From: Glebionis coronaria
Lineage: Eukaryota; Streptophyta; Magnoliopsida; Asterales; Asteraceae
Length of the DNA stretch: 64,000 nt
Reading direction: 5' to 3'
NCBI GenBank assembly: GCA_025667525.1
Contig: CM046882.1
Span: forward strand, 499,810,292 to 499,874,291
Positions 22,303 to 34,900 of the stretch are shown in pieces. Positions within the stretch are counted from its first letter, which is position 1. Every line of letters starts with the position of its first letter. The notes under the pieces are model-generated. The model was given only the letters and a program-made list of their open reading frames with translations. It made no database searches and was not told the origin of the DNA. Both the position numbers and the translations under genes were made by a program.

Positions 22303-22320
22303 ACTCTTCCATTCTAAAAA
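22303..22320 (-). promoter_or_regulatory. Tekay-like polypurine tract
   Basis: Minus strand reads TTTTTAGAATGGAAGAGT immediately before the LTR's TGTAAAACCC, the expected position for the plus-strand primer of a chromovirus. Confidence 0.65.
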
Positions 22321-22457
22321 GAAAATTTCGTCATCGAAATTAAAGTAGTGGTTAAGGGTTTTATAATTCCTCCTCTCTAAAAGAAAAATTTCAGCCTCGA
22401 AATTAAAATAGAATAATCATCAAGGAAAACGAAATAAATGGAATGAAACGTACCAAA

Positions 22458-24722
22458 TTATGCGAAGAAATGAGGATAGCTAGAGCGCATCGATTCCTTG
22501 GTTTCCCAAGTAGCCTCGCGCTCAGGATGATTCTTCCAAATAATCTTAACAAAAGGAATGGTCTTGTTTCTCATAACGCGTTCTTGACGATCCAAGATAG
22601 CCTCGGGCTCCTCGGCTAGAGATAAGTCTTCTTGGATTTGATCCAAGGGATATGAAACGACATGCAGAGGGTGATACTTGTATCCCCTCAAAAGTGATAC
22701 ATGGAACACATTATGCACGTGAGATAACTGTGGGGGTAGAGCCAAACGATAAGAAACCTCCCCAACACGATCGAGAATCTCAAAAGGGCCAATAAAACGT
22801 GGACTAATTTTCCCTTTAATACCGAAACGACGAACACCGCGACACGGAGAAACTTTCAGAAAAACACGATCTCCGGGACTAAAGGATAACTCTCTCCTAT
22901 GACGATCAACATAACTATTTTGTCGAGACCTAGCTTCCTTAAGCTTTTCCTTAGCAATGGCAACCTTTTCGTTAGTCACCTCGATAAGTTCCGGACCCTC
23001 GATAATGCGTTCACCTACCTCATTCCAACAAATAGGAGCACGACACTTGCGTCCATACAAAAGCTCAAACGGGGCTGCCTTAATGCTAGCATGCCAACTA
23101 TTGTTGTAGGCAAACTCCACAAGACATAGATATTCGTCTCAATTTCCCGTCCATTCCAAAGCACAAGACCTCAACATGTCCTCCAAAGTCTGAATGGTTC
23201 GTTCGGTCTGACCATCAGTCTGTGGATGAAATGCTGTACTAAATTTGAGTCTAGTACCCCAAGATTTCTGCAAACCTTTCCAGAACCGAGATGTAAAGCG
23301 CGGATCCCTATCGGATACAATTGCTGCTGGAGTACCATGCAACCGAATAATCTCTTGCCGAAAGATATCTGCCAATTTACTCATAGAACAGTCCTTCCGA
23401 ATGGGAAGAAAGTGAGCCGATTTGGTCAATAGATCCACTATAACCCAGATAGCATCATGCTTCTTCTGCGTATTCGGGAGTCCAGTCACAAAATCCATGG
23501 ATATCTCATCCCATTTCCAAACGGGAATATCCAAGGGTTGTAGGAGACCGCTAGCACGCTGATGCTCAATTTTTACCTGCTGACAAATCATACACCGAGA
23601 TACAAACGTAGCCACATCTTGCTTCATGCCATTCCACCAGAAATGTTGTTTTAGATCACCGTACATTTTAGTGGAACCCGGATGAATGGAGAAAGGAGAA
23701 CTGTGTGCTTCCGTCAACAAGGCCTCACGAAGAGTAGGGTCCTCTAGAACGCACAATCTATCCCCATACCAGATTACACCTTCTTCGTCCACCCGAAACT
23801 TCGTATGCTCATTCTCGTTAGCTTTCTGCAATACAACCCATAATTCGCCATCATCTTTCTGAGCTTCTTTAATTTTTAGTATAAGATTAGGCTCAACCTT
23901 CATACTAGCCCAGAAACCGTTAGTACCGCGAACACAAAACTCAACATCCAAACGCTCCAAATCGGTGATGAGTTCACGTCCCATTTCGATTCCTGCTAAG
24001 ATTCCCGTCTTTCTGCTAAGTGCATCGGCTACTACGTTAGCCTTTCCGGGATGATACTGGATGTTTGCATCATAATCCTTGAGAAGTTCCAACCAGCGCC
24101 TCTGCCTCATATTCAATTCCTTCTGAGTGAAAATGTACTTAAGACTCTTGTGATCGGTGAAAATGTCACAAGTTTCTCCGTACAGATAATGCCTCCAAAT
24201 TTTTAAGGCAAACACAACTGCCGCTAGTTCTAAGTCATGTGTAGGATAATTAGCTTCATACGGTTTTAGTTGTCGCGATGCATACGCAATAACCTTGCCG
24301 TGCTGCATAAGTACACACCCTAGACCTTTCTTTGAAGCATCACTATAAACTTGGTAACCGCCGGTGCTAGAAGGAAGAGTAAGTATCGGATCCGAAACGA
24401 GTCTCGTCTTCAACTCCTCAAAACTCTTCTCCTGTTCTTCATCCCACTCAAATTTCTCACCTTTTCGCATAAGTTTAGTCAACGGTAATGCTAAACGTGA
24501 GAACCCTTCTACAAATCGCCAATAATAACCCGCAAGGCCCAAGAAGCTACGAACCTCCGTCACCGTCGTTGGTCTTGGCCATTTAGTGATAGCCTCAACC
24601 TTCGCGGGATCCATCGTAATACCATCCGCTGATACAACATGCCCCAAAAATGCCACCTTTTCCAACCAGAACTCACACTTCGAAAATTTAGCGTATAACT
24701 TTTTCTGACGTAGAGTTTCCAA
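22458..24722 (-). pseudogene. pol: Tekay-like RT end, RNase H, integrase, chromodomain
   Basis: Minus strand, same frame from 24722 to 22458 except TGA at 23139-23141 (expected Trp, TGG to TGA). RNase [56 protein letters not shown]. Integrase zinc domain: [10 protein letters not shown]...CMICQQVK. Catalytic core: SMDFVTGLP (Asp), [12 protein letters not shown] (Asp) and [15 protein letters not shown] (Glu). After the stop come EFAYNNSWHASI, FEILDRVGEVSYRLALPP, LRGYKYHP and a chromodomain-like tail (VKIIWKNHPEREATWETKESMRSSYPHFF), thought to steer integration to heterochromatin. Upstream, a one-base insertion near 24723 breaks the link to RT. Confidence 0.93.
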
Positions 24723-26989
24723 AATGATGCAAGATGATCTTCATGGTCATTCTTTGTCTTTGAAAAGACCAGAATGTCATCGATAAAGACAATGACAAAT
24801 TTATCCAAGTATTCGTGAAAAACCCGGTTCATTAAATCCATGAATACAGCCGGTGCATTAGTCAATCCAAACGGCATAACAAGGAATTCATAATGACCAT
24901 AACGAGTACGGAAAGTAGTCTTAGCGACGTCCTCCCCTTTCACCCGTAGTTGATGATAACCAGATCGTAAATCGATCTTAGAGAAGAATTTTGCACCTTG
25001 TAGTTGATTGAATAAATCATCGATGCGGGGTAGCGAATAACGATTACGAATAGTAGCACGATTTAACTCCCGATAATCAATACGTAGCCGCATAGATCCA
25101 TCCTTCTTCTTGACAAAGAACACCGACGCACCCCACAGCGAAACACTAGGACGAATGAAACCAAGATCAAGAAGTTCTTGAAGCTGCCCCTTTAATTCCT
25201 TCAATTCAATCTGTGCCATACGATAAGGAGCTTTAGAAATGGGTTCGGTTCCTGGAGCTAATTCAATGCCAAATTCGACTTCACGCTCCGTTGGAATTCC
25301 CGGGAGTACTTCAAGAAATACATCCGCAAAATCCCGAACCACCAGATGATTCTCAAGATGAGTACCATCCATCGAAACATCTTTTATGGAAGCTAAGAAG
25401 CCTTCACAACCATGGGAGATCAAAGAACGGGCTTTCAAAGCAGAAATTATTTTAAGAGGTTTACTAGGCTGCGAACCTTGGTAAACGAATTCAGGTTGGT
25501 TAAAATCGGCAAAAACAACACGCTTAGAAGGACATACAATAGTAGCATGGTGCGTAGAAAGCCAATCCATGCCCAAAATTACGTCGAAATCGGTCATATC
25601 TAACGGGTACAAATTTACAACACGAATTTTATCGTCAAAACATAGAGGACAATTTAAATATTTATGATTAATCATAGCTACGCCTTTCATAGGGGTGGAT
25701 AATGATAACGTACAATCGAGTTGCGTAGGAGAAATATTAATATGCTTAGCTAACGATACCGCTATCACAGAATGGGTCGCCCCCGTATTAAATAAAACGA
25801 ATATAGCACGATCATTCAAAAAGATGATTCCTGAAACGGTACCTGAAGAGTCTGAGGCTTGCTCCCTAGTAGCAGTGAACACGCGCCCCTTGGTGAGTGT
25901 AGACTTATCATTACCAAAACCACTACCTCCATAACCACCCTTCTTAGGATAGTCCCTTACCCGATGCCCAATTTCACCACACTCAAAGCAAGCGCCAGTT
26001 GCACGGTAACATTGCTTTCCTGGATGGCTCTTCCCACATGAGTTGCATAAAGGAATATGAGCATGATCTATGTGACTTTTCTGGCTTGAGGATCCCGCAA
26101 CACGATTGTTGTTGTATTGTCGTCCCCGATTCTGCTGATATGGCCTTAGGTAATTGTTGTTGTTGTCCGACTGCCTATCATAGCCACGACCATCATTCCT
26201 CCTAGAGTCATAACCTCGCTGGTTATTGTTGTTGCTATTGTGAGTCACAGGTCGGATGCGATCCCCCTCGCGGTTCCTCTTATTCAGCCCTGACCTTTCT
26301 CGATAAATTTCATAATTTCTTGCGGCATCAGCCACCGCCGCCACATCCGTGAAATCAAGGTTTACAAGGTTGTCCCCAACTTGATCGTTGAGAGCCCATT
26401 TAAACCTCTGTGCATGCTCCTCTTGTGTGCCCGCCTTTGACCCCAAGAAACTTGCCAGCCTCAAGAACCGCTTCATAAAGTCCCCAGTAAGCTCTCCCTC
26501 CTTCTGCATAATATTGTGGTATTCCCGCTCGTATCTCTGTTGCTCTGACTTAGGGAAGTATTGAAAGAAAAAGGCATCTCGTAAGTTTGCCCAAGACATA
26601 GTTAGCACATAGTCATCACCTCCCTTGGCCTGCTTGTAGGCCTTCCACCAGTTCAGAGCGTCACCCTCTAACTTGTAGCTAGCTAACCTAGCCTTATACT
26701 CATCTCCACAATCCAACACTTCGAACAACTTCTCAATGTGTGCAATCTAGTTCTTAGCATCGACTGGATTGGAAGCAACACTAAAAGAACGAGGTTTTTG
26801 CTTGCCAAACCTTTCCAACCATGTATGCATAGTAGGAGTTTGGTCATTGCTTCCGCTAGCAGTATTTTGGCGAATTTGGTTGGTAATTTCAGTAGTGAGG
26901 CCAGGAATTAGTGCAGAAAAGGCTCGTTGCACTGCCTCGTCAAATGCAGGACCGGAAAAGACGGGAGAATTCTGACGTGTGTTCACCAT
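24723..26989 (-). pseudogene. gag-pol: Tekay-like gag, protease and reverse transcriptase
   Basis: Minus strand. Gag starts at ATG 26989 (MVNTRQNS), is broken by TAG at 26747-26749 (expected Trp), and continues in frame: [31 protein letters not shown], then FLRLASFLG. Zinc knuckles are [13 protein letters not shown] and [14 protein letters not shown], where the last Cys is Tyr. The protease has [11 protein letters not shown], with Asn where the catalytic Asp should be, and VILGMDWL at its end. [58 protein letters not shown], active-site [10 protein letters not shown]. The frame shifts just after the RT palm, near 24723. These changes mean no active polyprotein. Confidence 0.93.
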
Positions 26990-27342
26990 CTGAGATATAA
27001 ACGAATTAGTGGTGACAAAAAAAAAGTTTATAAAATAAAATGCACATATACAAAGAAAATGATAATATCAGAGTACAAAGAAGACGTCATTGTTCGGGCC
27101 ATCATAGTTAGGAAGCCATTCTATAAACGTCTGGGGAGCGAGGGAACTTTAAATCGTAAACTCAGCCAAGATGTAATATCGAGATGGAACATCCTAATAC
27201 GAAGCTCCCTACTAACATGACAAATTCCGCGGAAACAAATACGTATCAAAAATATCATAACAATATCAAAGTACGCATGGAAGCATAATCTACCCAATCC
27301 TCACAGGTCAATCCTAGGTCGTAGACTCTCCGATACCATATT
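26990..27342 (-). other. Tekay-like leader with primer-binding site
   Basis: About 350 bases between gag ATG and 5' LTR. The minus strand of 27326-27338 reads TGGTATCGGAGAG, a slightly altered match to the initiator tRNA-Met site, four bases inside the LTR. No ORF of note. Confidence 0.75.
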
Positions 27343-29169
27343 TGTAACACCCCGCTCCGAAAAGAGTCAAAGTTCTACTAATATGGTGTCACATCAGATA
27401 CATCAAATATAAGTATTCAAATGGGAAACATATAAGGCATAACAATAACATAATCATAACAAGGCGAAGAATTTAAGGATCATATCAAAACAGCAACTAA
27501 GGATGTGGGAACATAGCAATGGCATAGGGGTTTATCAAATGGAGTCGTGTAAGAAAGAGTAAAAGAGTGTTCTTAATAAAGAAACGAATATCCGTACCTT
27601 AAAAGCACAAACAAGTCACGGAATCGTATACAAAGCAACAAGACCTATTCCCGTGTCACCAAGGCTAAAAGATACATAAAAATATGTCTTACATACTGTT
27701 CTAGCACAAAAGATTATAAGGTTTCATGATTCGGTGATTCAAAACCCTAATTATACACTTTCCCAAAACCCGTTATTTAGGGACTGTTTTAGAAGATCCG
27801 ACTGTAAAACCATTTTCCCAAACCATACTCACTGATTAAAATCCAAATATGAAAAATACATTCTAAGTAGATAGTTTTAGACCCCGGATTCACTCAAAAA
27901 GCTATCCCGAGGCTCAAGATATGACTCTTACAAGATGACTCATATTCTGATTTTTAAGGACTGTTTTCAAAGATCTACACGGTAACCATAGTTCCCGACC
28001 ACTTCAAAACGTTTTAAGACCTGTTATGAAAACTAGATTCTATGTATATAGTATTAGGCTTTTGAAACTCTTAAAAAGATGTTATAAGACCCGTTTTACA
28101 GCCCTTACAAGATCACCTAAAATCCGGACAGCCCTTAATTATTATTACGTATGAGCCGGTTTAATGATCTAGACCACCATAGGTTAGCTAGATCTTTATA
28201 AAAACTTTATAAAACCATATTAGAACATATTTAGGCTGGTCTAGAACAAGATCTAAAATACAAAAACGTTTTTAAGGTATTGAATCACCAAAACACATTC
28301 TTAGGGTTTCAAAACCCTAGAAATCATGTTTATGCCTTAAATCAAAATATAAGAAAGTCATAAGGGTGACATAGGATTATAAGGACTTACATGGAATGTG
28401 TATAATGATATGGTAATCACTATACACATAAAATAACAAGGATGGATGATTAGTAACAAGAATGGAGATCTAGAGAGGAGAAAGATCAAGAACAACCTTA
28501 AGGTTTTAAGGTTTTCTTAACAATGGAGATGAGAGGAGATTTTTGTATAGTTTTGGCAAAGTAAATTATGTTTTGTGTGTTTGATATGGCTGTAATAAGG
28601 GTGGATTATATAGGTTTTCTAGTTTTTTCCATAACTTACACCATTAACTAGGTTTTTAACACTATAACTTAAAGCATTCAAACACATTCAAAATCAAACC
28701 ATAACCTATCCTTAATGGCATTCAAAACATTAAAAATCTTCTTAAAACTCATGATATAGTCGTGATTTTGGTCCACCAAAAGGAAGTGTTTCAGTTTTGC
28801 TCATAATGGTATAATAACACACTAATTAACTAGTTTTCTTCCCATTTAATCAAAGTCTTACACTTAAATGTACATGTTACAAAAGTGTGTACCTTTTTAA
28901 TTAGTATAGCCTAAGTTTAAGAAAGTTTATTTATAATTTTGTCTTAATTGAAAACAATATGTTATATCATAATTTAATAAAAAAGGTTTCATATTCTAAG
29001 TCTTATTTATTAAGTAGTTATGAAATAATTAAACTATACTTTAAATTAATTTAAACAAACTGAAATAAAATCTCTACTATTTAATTTACATAAAATTCTC
29101 AATTTTATAAAATATTCAAATATCATACCTTATTCAGAATTTCTGTTTTATAAAAATGCGGGTTTTACA
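27343..29169 (-). mobile_element. Tekay-like 5' LTR (right copy, internally deleted)
   Basis: 1,827 bp. It joins CATCAAAT to ATAAGTATTC at ~27418, skipping the 765 bases present in the left LTR. In element orientation the loss is close to the 3' end of this LTR. The left copy shows AAAT at both ends of the missing block, so a microhomology deletion is likely. Confidence 0.92.
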
Positions 29170-29492
29170 TCCCATGTCAAAATCGAACCCGGTGGTTCTT
29201 TTTCATACCAACGTTTAGCATTCCCCTCGAGCGAGTACGGAAAAAGCATGAGCTTAATCGCGTCATTCGGCACATCTCTAAACTTGAGAGTCGAGGTAAT
29301 ACGAAGAAAATTCCAAATGTGAGAGTGCGGGTTATCGGTCTCATTTCCACGAAATTGGTTGGCACGAATGAGTGATAAAAGTCCCGTCTTAATCTCATAA
29401 TGATCCGCCAAAATATCCGGCACAACGATTGCTTCCCCATACTATTCGGTGGGTGCACAGAGCAATTCCTCCATTGTTTGGTTATCGGCCAT
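29170..29492 (-). pseudogene. gag: Athila gag, N-terminal part
   Basis: Minus strand. ATG at 29492 (MADNQTMEELLCAPTE) matches the usual Athila Gag start. A TAG near 29443 (expected Gln) interrupts it. ATG 29423 continues with VPDILADHYEIK, LIRANQFRG, HIWNFLRITSTLKFRDVPNDAIKLMLFPYSLEGNAKRWYEKEPPGSILTWD, which is strongly conserved. It ends at the Tekay TSD, and the next residues are on the far side at 19709. Tail residues of the annotated frame read into the Tekay LTR and are not native. Confidence 0.88.
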
Positions 29493-30257
29493 CTCTACGA
29501 CAATAGGTGGAAACTCGGGTTCTACTATTCGTTGTTGACGATTTCTATTTCTACGAGGAATGTTTTCAAGCCTATCGTGATTAATCAAAAGTCGAGTAGA
29601 TCGTAATTGCAAAACAACGTGACGAGAATTTTAGAGGGTTGAAGAAAAAAAATTAGATAAGAAGAAGATTATTTTTGGTATTTTATTTGGTATTTCTCAA
29701 TCAAAAAGATTGATAAAAGTAAGGAATAAGGATAATTACTATGGAAGTAATCTACCCTCGGTCGACTTTGAAACGTAGGTTAAAACTTAACCGTCTCGAG
29801 GTTCAATAAGTAAACTACAAAAAAAGATATAATACTACTTGAGTCGGAAAACCAATAATCGGTCGTCCCACTCAATATACGCACAAGGAAGCGGGGAAAC
29901 GAGGTGGCACAAAGCACTTAAAAACCTTTTTCCTTAGACGACCTTTTATAGCTCGTCGCCTTATACCCACCTTATAGTTTGTATAAATCAAGTTCAAACT
30001 TTTTATTAGTATTTATCTATTTTGCCTTTATTTTTCATTTTGGATTTGTATACAATAGCTAGGTGATGAAATCCCAACTAAGGTCTTATTTGGAAATAGG
30101 TAAATTTATTGCTCTACGTAATATAATATAATAATCACAAAAAACACGAAAAACGATACATACTATATATAATAGAAAAATAACAAAACTTTCCGAGGAC
30201 GGAAAGGGTCTTCAAATCAACGATCAACAAATCTTCACGAAACGAATCGTACACAAG
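29493..30257 (-). other. Athila leader region
   Basis: Between gag ATG and PBS. The minus strand shows an in-frame Arg-rich stretch just upstream of the ATG (RRNRNRQQRIVEPEFPP), so translation might start earlier. The remainder is A/T-rich with no clear gene. Confidence 0.55.
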
Positions 30258-30276
30258 ATCCCCGACAGCGGCGCCA
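30258..30276 (-). promoter_or_regulatory. Athila primer-binding site (tRNA-Asp type)
   Basis: The minus strand reads TGGCGCCGCTGTCGGGGAT, close to the TGGCGCCGTTGCCGGGGA form used by Athila elements. Confidence 0.88.
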
Positions 30277-30283
30277 AAATTTT

Positions 30284-33200
30284 TGATGTGATGTGGAATG
30301 TCGGTGTATTTTAATTATATATGTTATAGGGAAAATGTAGGAAATTATCCTTAGGAAAAGGTAATAATCCATAAATAAGCCAAAGACGAATTCAATTAAA
30401 CACGTGAGCGATCCAAGTTCGTTGTACAGGAGGATCTTGTGAATTTGAGACGTTTGTTTAAATTTGGACAATTGATTCGAATTGGGTTTCGGTTATTAAT
30501 CTAAAATTAATCCTATAATTTTTAAATCCTAAGTGCATGAATCGTTTCCCAATTAATATTCTAATAGACAATTATTTAAAATTTAAACTTTTAAAGTATT
30601 TAAAATTAATAATCTATTTAAAATCTATTTAAAATTAATCTATTTAATTAAAAACATTTTTACACTATTAAAAATCTATTTAAACAATTTTTTAAAACTA
30701 TTTAAAATTATAAACTAATTTAATCCAATTAAAAATTTAATTTTACTTTTGATAAACAAAATCTATCTAAAACTATCTTTATTTAAAACTTAATTAATTA
30801 AAATCTAATTTATTTAAAATCTAATTTTTTTAAAAACAATTTAAATTTCTAAAAGTAAGAAATTATATTTATTTATTTATTTATTTATATTCTTTTTATA
30901 TTTTATATTAAAAACTAACTCAACCTTTCATGACAAATTCAATTTTAGTAAATCATTTATTTAAATTAATTACTTATTTTTATTAAATGTAAATAAACCT
31001 TTTATAAAAACAAAAGAATACAATGACCTAAGATTATATAAACTATTTAATGCAGATAGATTAACAAAAGAGCATACAGCTCAAGTGGATAACACGTTGG
31101 GTGTTTACCCTTGAGGTCAAGGGTTTGAGTCCCACAAGGGACTTTTTGGTGATATATTTTTTCGACAGTTAAAATTAAGAGTAAAAGTCACAGGAATGAC
31201 TTATTGGTCTGAATATTTGTTTTTGGACAGTAAATATGCCATAAATCAATGAATCAGTTCCAACCCAAGCGTTTGGAAAACTGATTTTGTTACAACATAA
31301 ATACACTACTTATCAATATGCAGAAATGAACATAAATCCACACAATAATCAGTTAACCCAAAATCTGAATAATAGTTAAAACAGGTAAAATCAAATTCCC
31401 ATAAAAAGAAAATATAGATGAGAAAATCCAGTAAAAATCTAATGTCAATAGATTAATAGATTAACATATTCTAATATCAGCAGACTATGAAAAACCAAAA
31501 GTTAAAGACCAAAACCATACATATCAAATACTCAGTACATCATGGATCCAAATAAAGCTTACAGATAATAAAACCCAATCCAGAAAATCCTAATCAACTT
31601 ATTAATTCTATCTAAATCAGGAACTAAAGCAAAAATTCAAAGCAAAAGACAAATCAGCAGATTATCTAAACTTCATCGGTGCAAACCAAAATACAACTTA
31701 ATCTAGTTTAGGCTGAAACATAGGAATAAATTAGATCAAAGCATCAGACTACCAAATAACCCTACTCATTATAGCATACCCAGTTATCCAATGTTAAACT
31801 CAAATCAGCAAGCATCATTATAGCAGTTATATATAGCAGTTCTAAAAAAAAGCAGTCCAATAAACAACTAAAGAATATAAGCAGACCATAGTTTATCAGA
31901 TACAAAAACAAAACTCACTAAACCTAAAACTTATCAATAACAGCTAAGCATATTCATTAACCACTTAATTTCTTAACAATTAATCCTGAAATAAAACTTG
32001 TAAAAGTAAAATAAGAGAAACCTCCATGACGATTTCCTTTGATGATGATGACGCAGCGCTGAGCTGGCCCTTTTAACCCGATTCAACTCCACCTTTGAAC
32101 CGAACACCATTCGAATCACCATTACTCGAACCATCTTAATATTCGACAGTAACATCACACTTCGAATCAAATTAAGTGTTTATTAAACTTTCTAGTAGGG
32201 AAAGTCTTGCCCCAATTTTCACTTCTATTATTCAATATAAGCTATGATTTAGCTTAATTGAATAACATTAATATTATTATAACACAATAGATTAATGAAG
32301 GAATAAAATCGCAATAGAAAATTAAACATAAAGTAAATCGAAATTTTATTAAACTCTAAATAAAATTTTTATTTATCTTAGAAACTGATTATAATACTAA
32401 TAAAAAGAAATTACAAATATCCCTAAATCTATTTCTGCATAATAAATTTAAAGTAAAAAGTGGGATGATGATTACACAACAATTGGGGGTTTTTATAGGC
32501 AAACATCCAAGGCCTGCTGATGAGGTTTGTTGAGACGAATCTTGAATCTTAGCCATCCAATCCATCTTTTCTCTTCCTTTCTTTTGATCTACGGGTGAAA
32601 ATTTGCGCACTAGCACACAAATTGCCAAGGTGGCATGATTGTGTGCTAGTTGTGCTTCTTTGAAGCTGACTTGGCTCTCTTTAATTGGAGGATGATAAAA
32701 TTTGAGGTGTTTCCACCAATCAGCATCAAGGGAAGCTTCCACGTCAATTGTTACACCCCATCTTCAAGCTCCAATAAGGGGGAATTAATTTGGGGCGCGT
32801 GTGTTACACACACGCAGGAATAAGAAACCCCCAAATTTAAGTTTTAGGGTTTGTGGTGAAAAGTTTGGGGACTGGTTATTTGGTTGAAAGAGAAACACAT
32901 TGGATGTATCGAAAGTAAAAAAGGTGAGTGTGTGTGTGTGATAGTTTGACCATAGTGTGAAAAATCTTTTCACTTTATAAATTAAACCTAACCGTGTAAA
33001 CTTTAATGGGCTTGGAGTCCATAATTACTCCCTCACGTCTCAATATAAGAGTAATGAGATTGGGCTTGGGCCCTAAAACTCATCCGCCCTTGGAGTTATT
33101 GGGCTCATAATGGGCTTTTGGGTAAAAAGTGACAAAGTGATTTCCACTATTGGGCTTTTGGGCCCATTAACAAAATATGGGACCCACAAAGCCCAAATAA

Positions 33201-33411
33201 CTTTGATAGAGTTCAATCCTTGAAAACGAACTTGTCTTTTGGCTTGGTTGATCTTTTCTTCAAACTCGTGTCGATTTTGTCGGTTTTCGTGAACTTCGGT
33301 ACCTACACACATTAAACAACAAAAACACATATACAATGCCATTTTTATTCATTTTATTCATTTATTGATAGTTATTTGATATAAATGATTTGAGTAAAAT
33401 CACTCATATCA
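30284..33411 (-). mobile_element. Athila 5' LTR (right copy)
   Basis: 3,128 bp with the same ends as 9461-12583 and high similarity throughout. Small differences include an AATGGGCTTTTGGGCCCATTAAC stretch near 33150, absent or altered in the left copy. The tRNA-like segment is at 31070-31142. Confidence 0.9.
31070..31142 (+). repeat. tRNA-like segment, second copy
   Basis: Same A-box-like (CAGCTCAAGTGG) and B-box-like (GGGTTTGAGTCCC) layout as 10247-10320. The C of GTTCGA is T here, a CpG-type change. Confidence 0.6.
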
Positions 33412-34900
33412 AATGTTGAATCTGACTGGCAGAGATACCTTAATTATATAAATATTGATTTATTGTTTGTTGAAGAGCAAGATTGAACCTTCTTTCAAAA
33501 TATAACAAAATGGTTTTTGAATTAAACAAGTGTAGAGATGATCTACTTATTTTGAAACAAACCAAACTTGAAGCAGTAATCTTTCAACTTTAGAACACAG
33601 AACTTACAAAATTATCATGCTCTTCAAGAAAAACTTAAGGAAGAAAGATGTATTAATGAAGAATGGACCAACAACTCTACCTTAGCTTCTCATTGCACTA
33701 ATAGCCGAATTCCTACCCAAACGAAGAAAATCCTTAGTGCATGTCAACTCACTGAGAAGCCACCTAGTAAGGCAATGAGTGAAAAGGCATTTCTTCCAGC
33801 CTCAGTAGGGTTTGATCATGAAATGACACCTAAATCAAAGGATTGGGTTGAAAGATCAAACCCTGAAAGTGTGTTGCCTAACTTCAACACTAGAAAAATA
33901 TTAATACCTGAAACTCAAGTTGTTAATGAAATACTTGGTCTTAATGAGAAGTTTGATGTCTTTAATAAATCAAGTAATACTGAACCATTAAGTGTTACTG
34001 AGACAGACATTCAGACTCCTATGCCCCGTTTGAAAACTCTTCAAGGGGCAAGTCCATGCTTAGAGATACTCCCTTTATCTTATCAGGAACACTCGTCTAG
34101 ACAAAGAGCTGGAGTAGGTTGTTCAGAACAAACAAAGCTTGACTCAAAAGATTCATCAAATTACACCGAGTCAGGAACTGTTACTGGAAAAACAACTAAA
34201 CCTATCTCTTCCTCAGGTACTCCCACAAACTCAGTCAACACCACTCCTATTGTTAATCAAAAGGATTTGGCTAGAATGTTTCAAATGTTCATGGAAGAAA
34301 TGCTGAAGCCAACCTCTAAAACTCAGGGTGAAACATTTGTGTCCTCACAGTCTGAATCATCAAAAAGTAACAAATCAGAACCTGAGTCTTCCAAGAATAT
34401 TAAAACCAAAAAGCCTTCTTGTGAACTATGTTACTACACAAATCATACCACTGATAATTTCTTTAGATTCCTCTATTGCATGAAATGTAAAAGTGAAGAT
34501 CACAAGACGGCTGATCATGATGTACACATGGCTTCTATTAGAAATGCTAATAGATACAATGCTCGGCCTTATAATTATGGGCCCACCTCTAAACAAATCA
34601 AGAAACCTAACGCTAAGCCTTTTCCACCATGTACACATTGTGCCATCTCTGGCCATAGACCTCATGATTGCGTATACTATCTCGAGTGTGAAATTTATGG
34701 AAGCAATGATCACACTACCTCAAGACACAATAGGATCATTATGGTCAGAATAGGCATGCTAGCTGAGTCATCTCAAACTATTGAATTCTCAGTAGGAATA
34801 AGATGCAACATGTGTGGTAGCAATGTTCATTCCACCTAATATCACGTTGAGTTTGAGTACTTCAAACGAGTTGAAAGATGTCAGGATCCTAGAGCCGAAG
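33412..34900 (+). pseudogene. gag: Copia element 2 gag, 3' portion with zinc knuckles
   Basis: Gag resumes after the Athila insertion (VESDWQRYLNYINIDLLFVEEQ in one frame from 33415, then stops). The open part, 33775-34839, carries a Ser/Thr-rich region and three Cys/His clusters: CELCYYTNHTTDNFFRFLYCMKC, CTHCAISGHRPHDCVYYLEC and CNMCGSNVHST. Several such clusters are typical of this Sirevirus group. They would bind genomic RNA in the particle. TAA at 34837-34839 interrupts the last cluster. Confidence 0.8.

Larger units (their letters stand above)
19710..29169 (-). mobile_element. Tekay-like chromovirus (Ty3/gypsy), complete but broken
   Basis: Unequal LTRs (left 2,593 bp, right 1,827 bp), TGTAACACCCC at the outer plus-strand ends and TTTTACA at the inner ones, perfect TSD. 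On the minus strand: 5' LTR 29169-27343, PBS, a gag-pol polyprotein (26989-22458) ending in a chromodomain-like tail, PPT, 3' LTR 22302-19710. The coding frame carries two nonsense codons and one frameshift. Confidence 0.93.
9461..33411 (-). mobile_element. Athila-type Ty3/gypsy element (host of the Tekay insertion)
   Basis: LTRs of about 3.12 kb at both ends (TGATGTGATGTGG...TATCA on the plus strand) and a tRNA-Asp-like PBS (30258-30276, minus). The minus-strand order is gag, PR, RT, RNase H, IN, a 2-kb 3' spacer, then PPT. Flanks GATGC (9456-9460) and AATGT (33412-33416) look like a 5-bp target duplication of GATGT with one change on each side. Removing the element restores the copia gag reading frame (SMD followed by VESDWQRY), which supports these boundaries. 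A Tekay element sits inside its gag. Confidence 0.85.

Noticed and set aside
22458..26989. Integrated plant pararetrovirus
   Set aside because: RT is accompanied by integrase, chromodomain-like tail, LTRs, PBS and TSD; no movement or coat protein is present.
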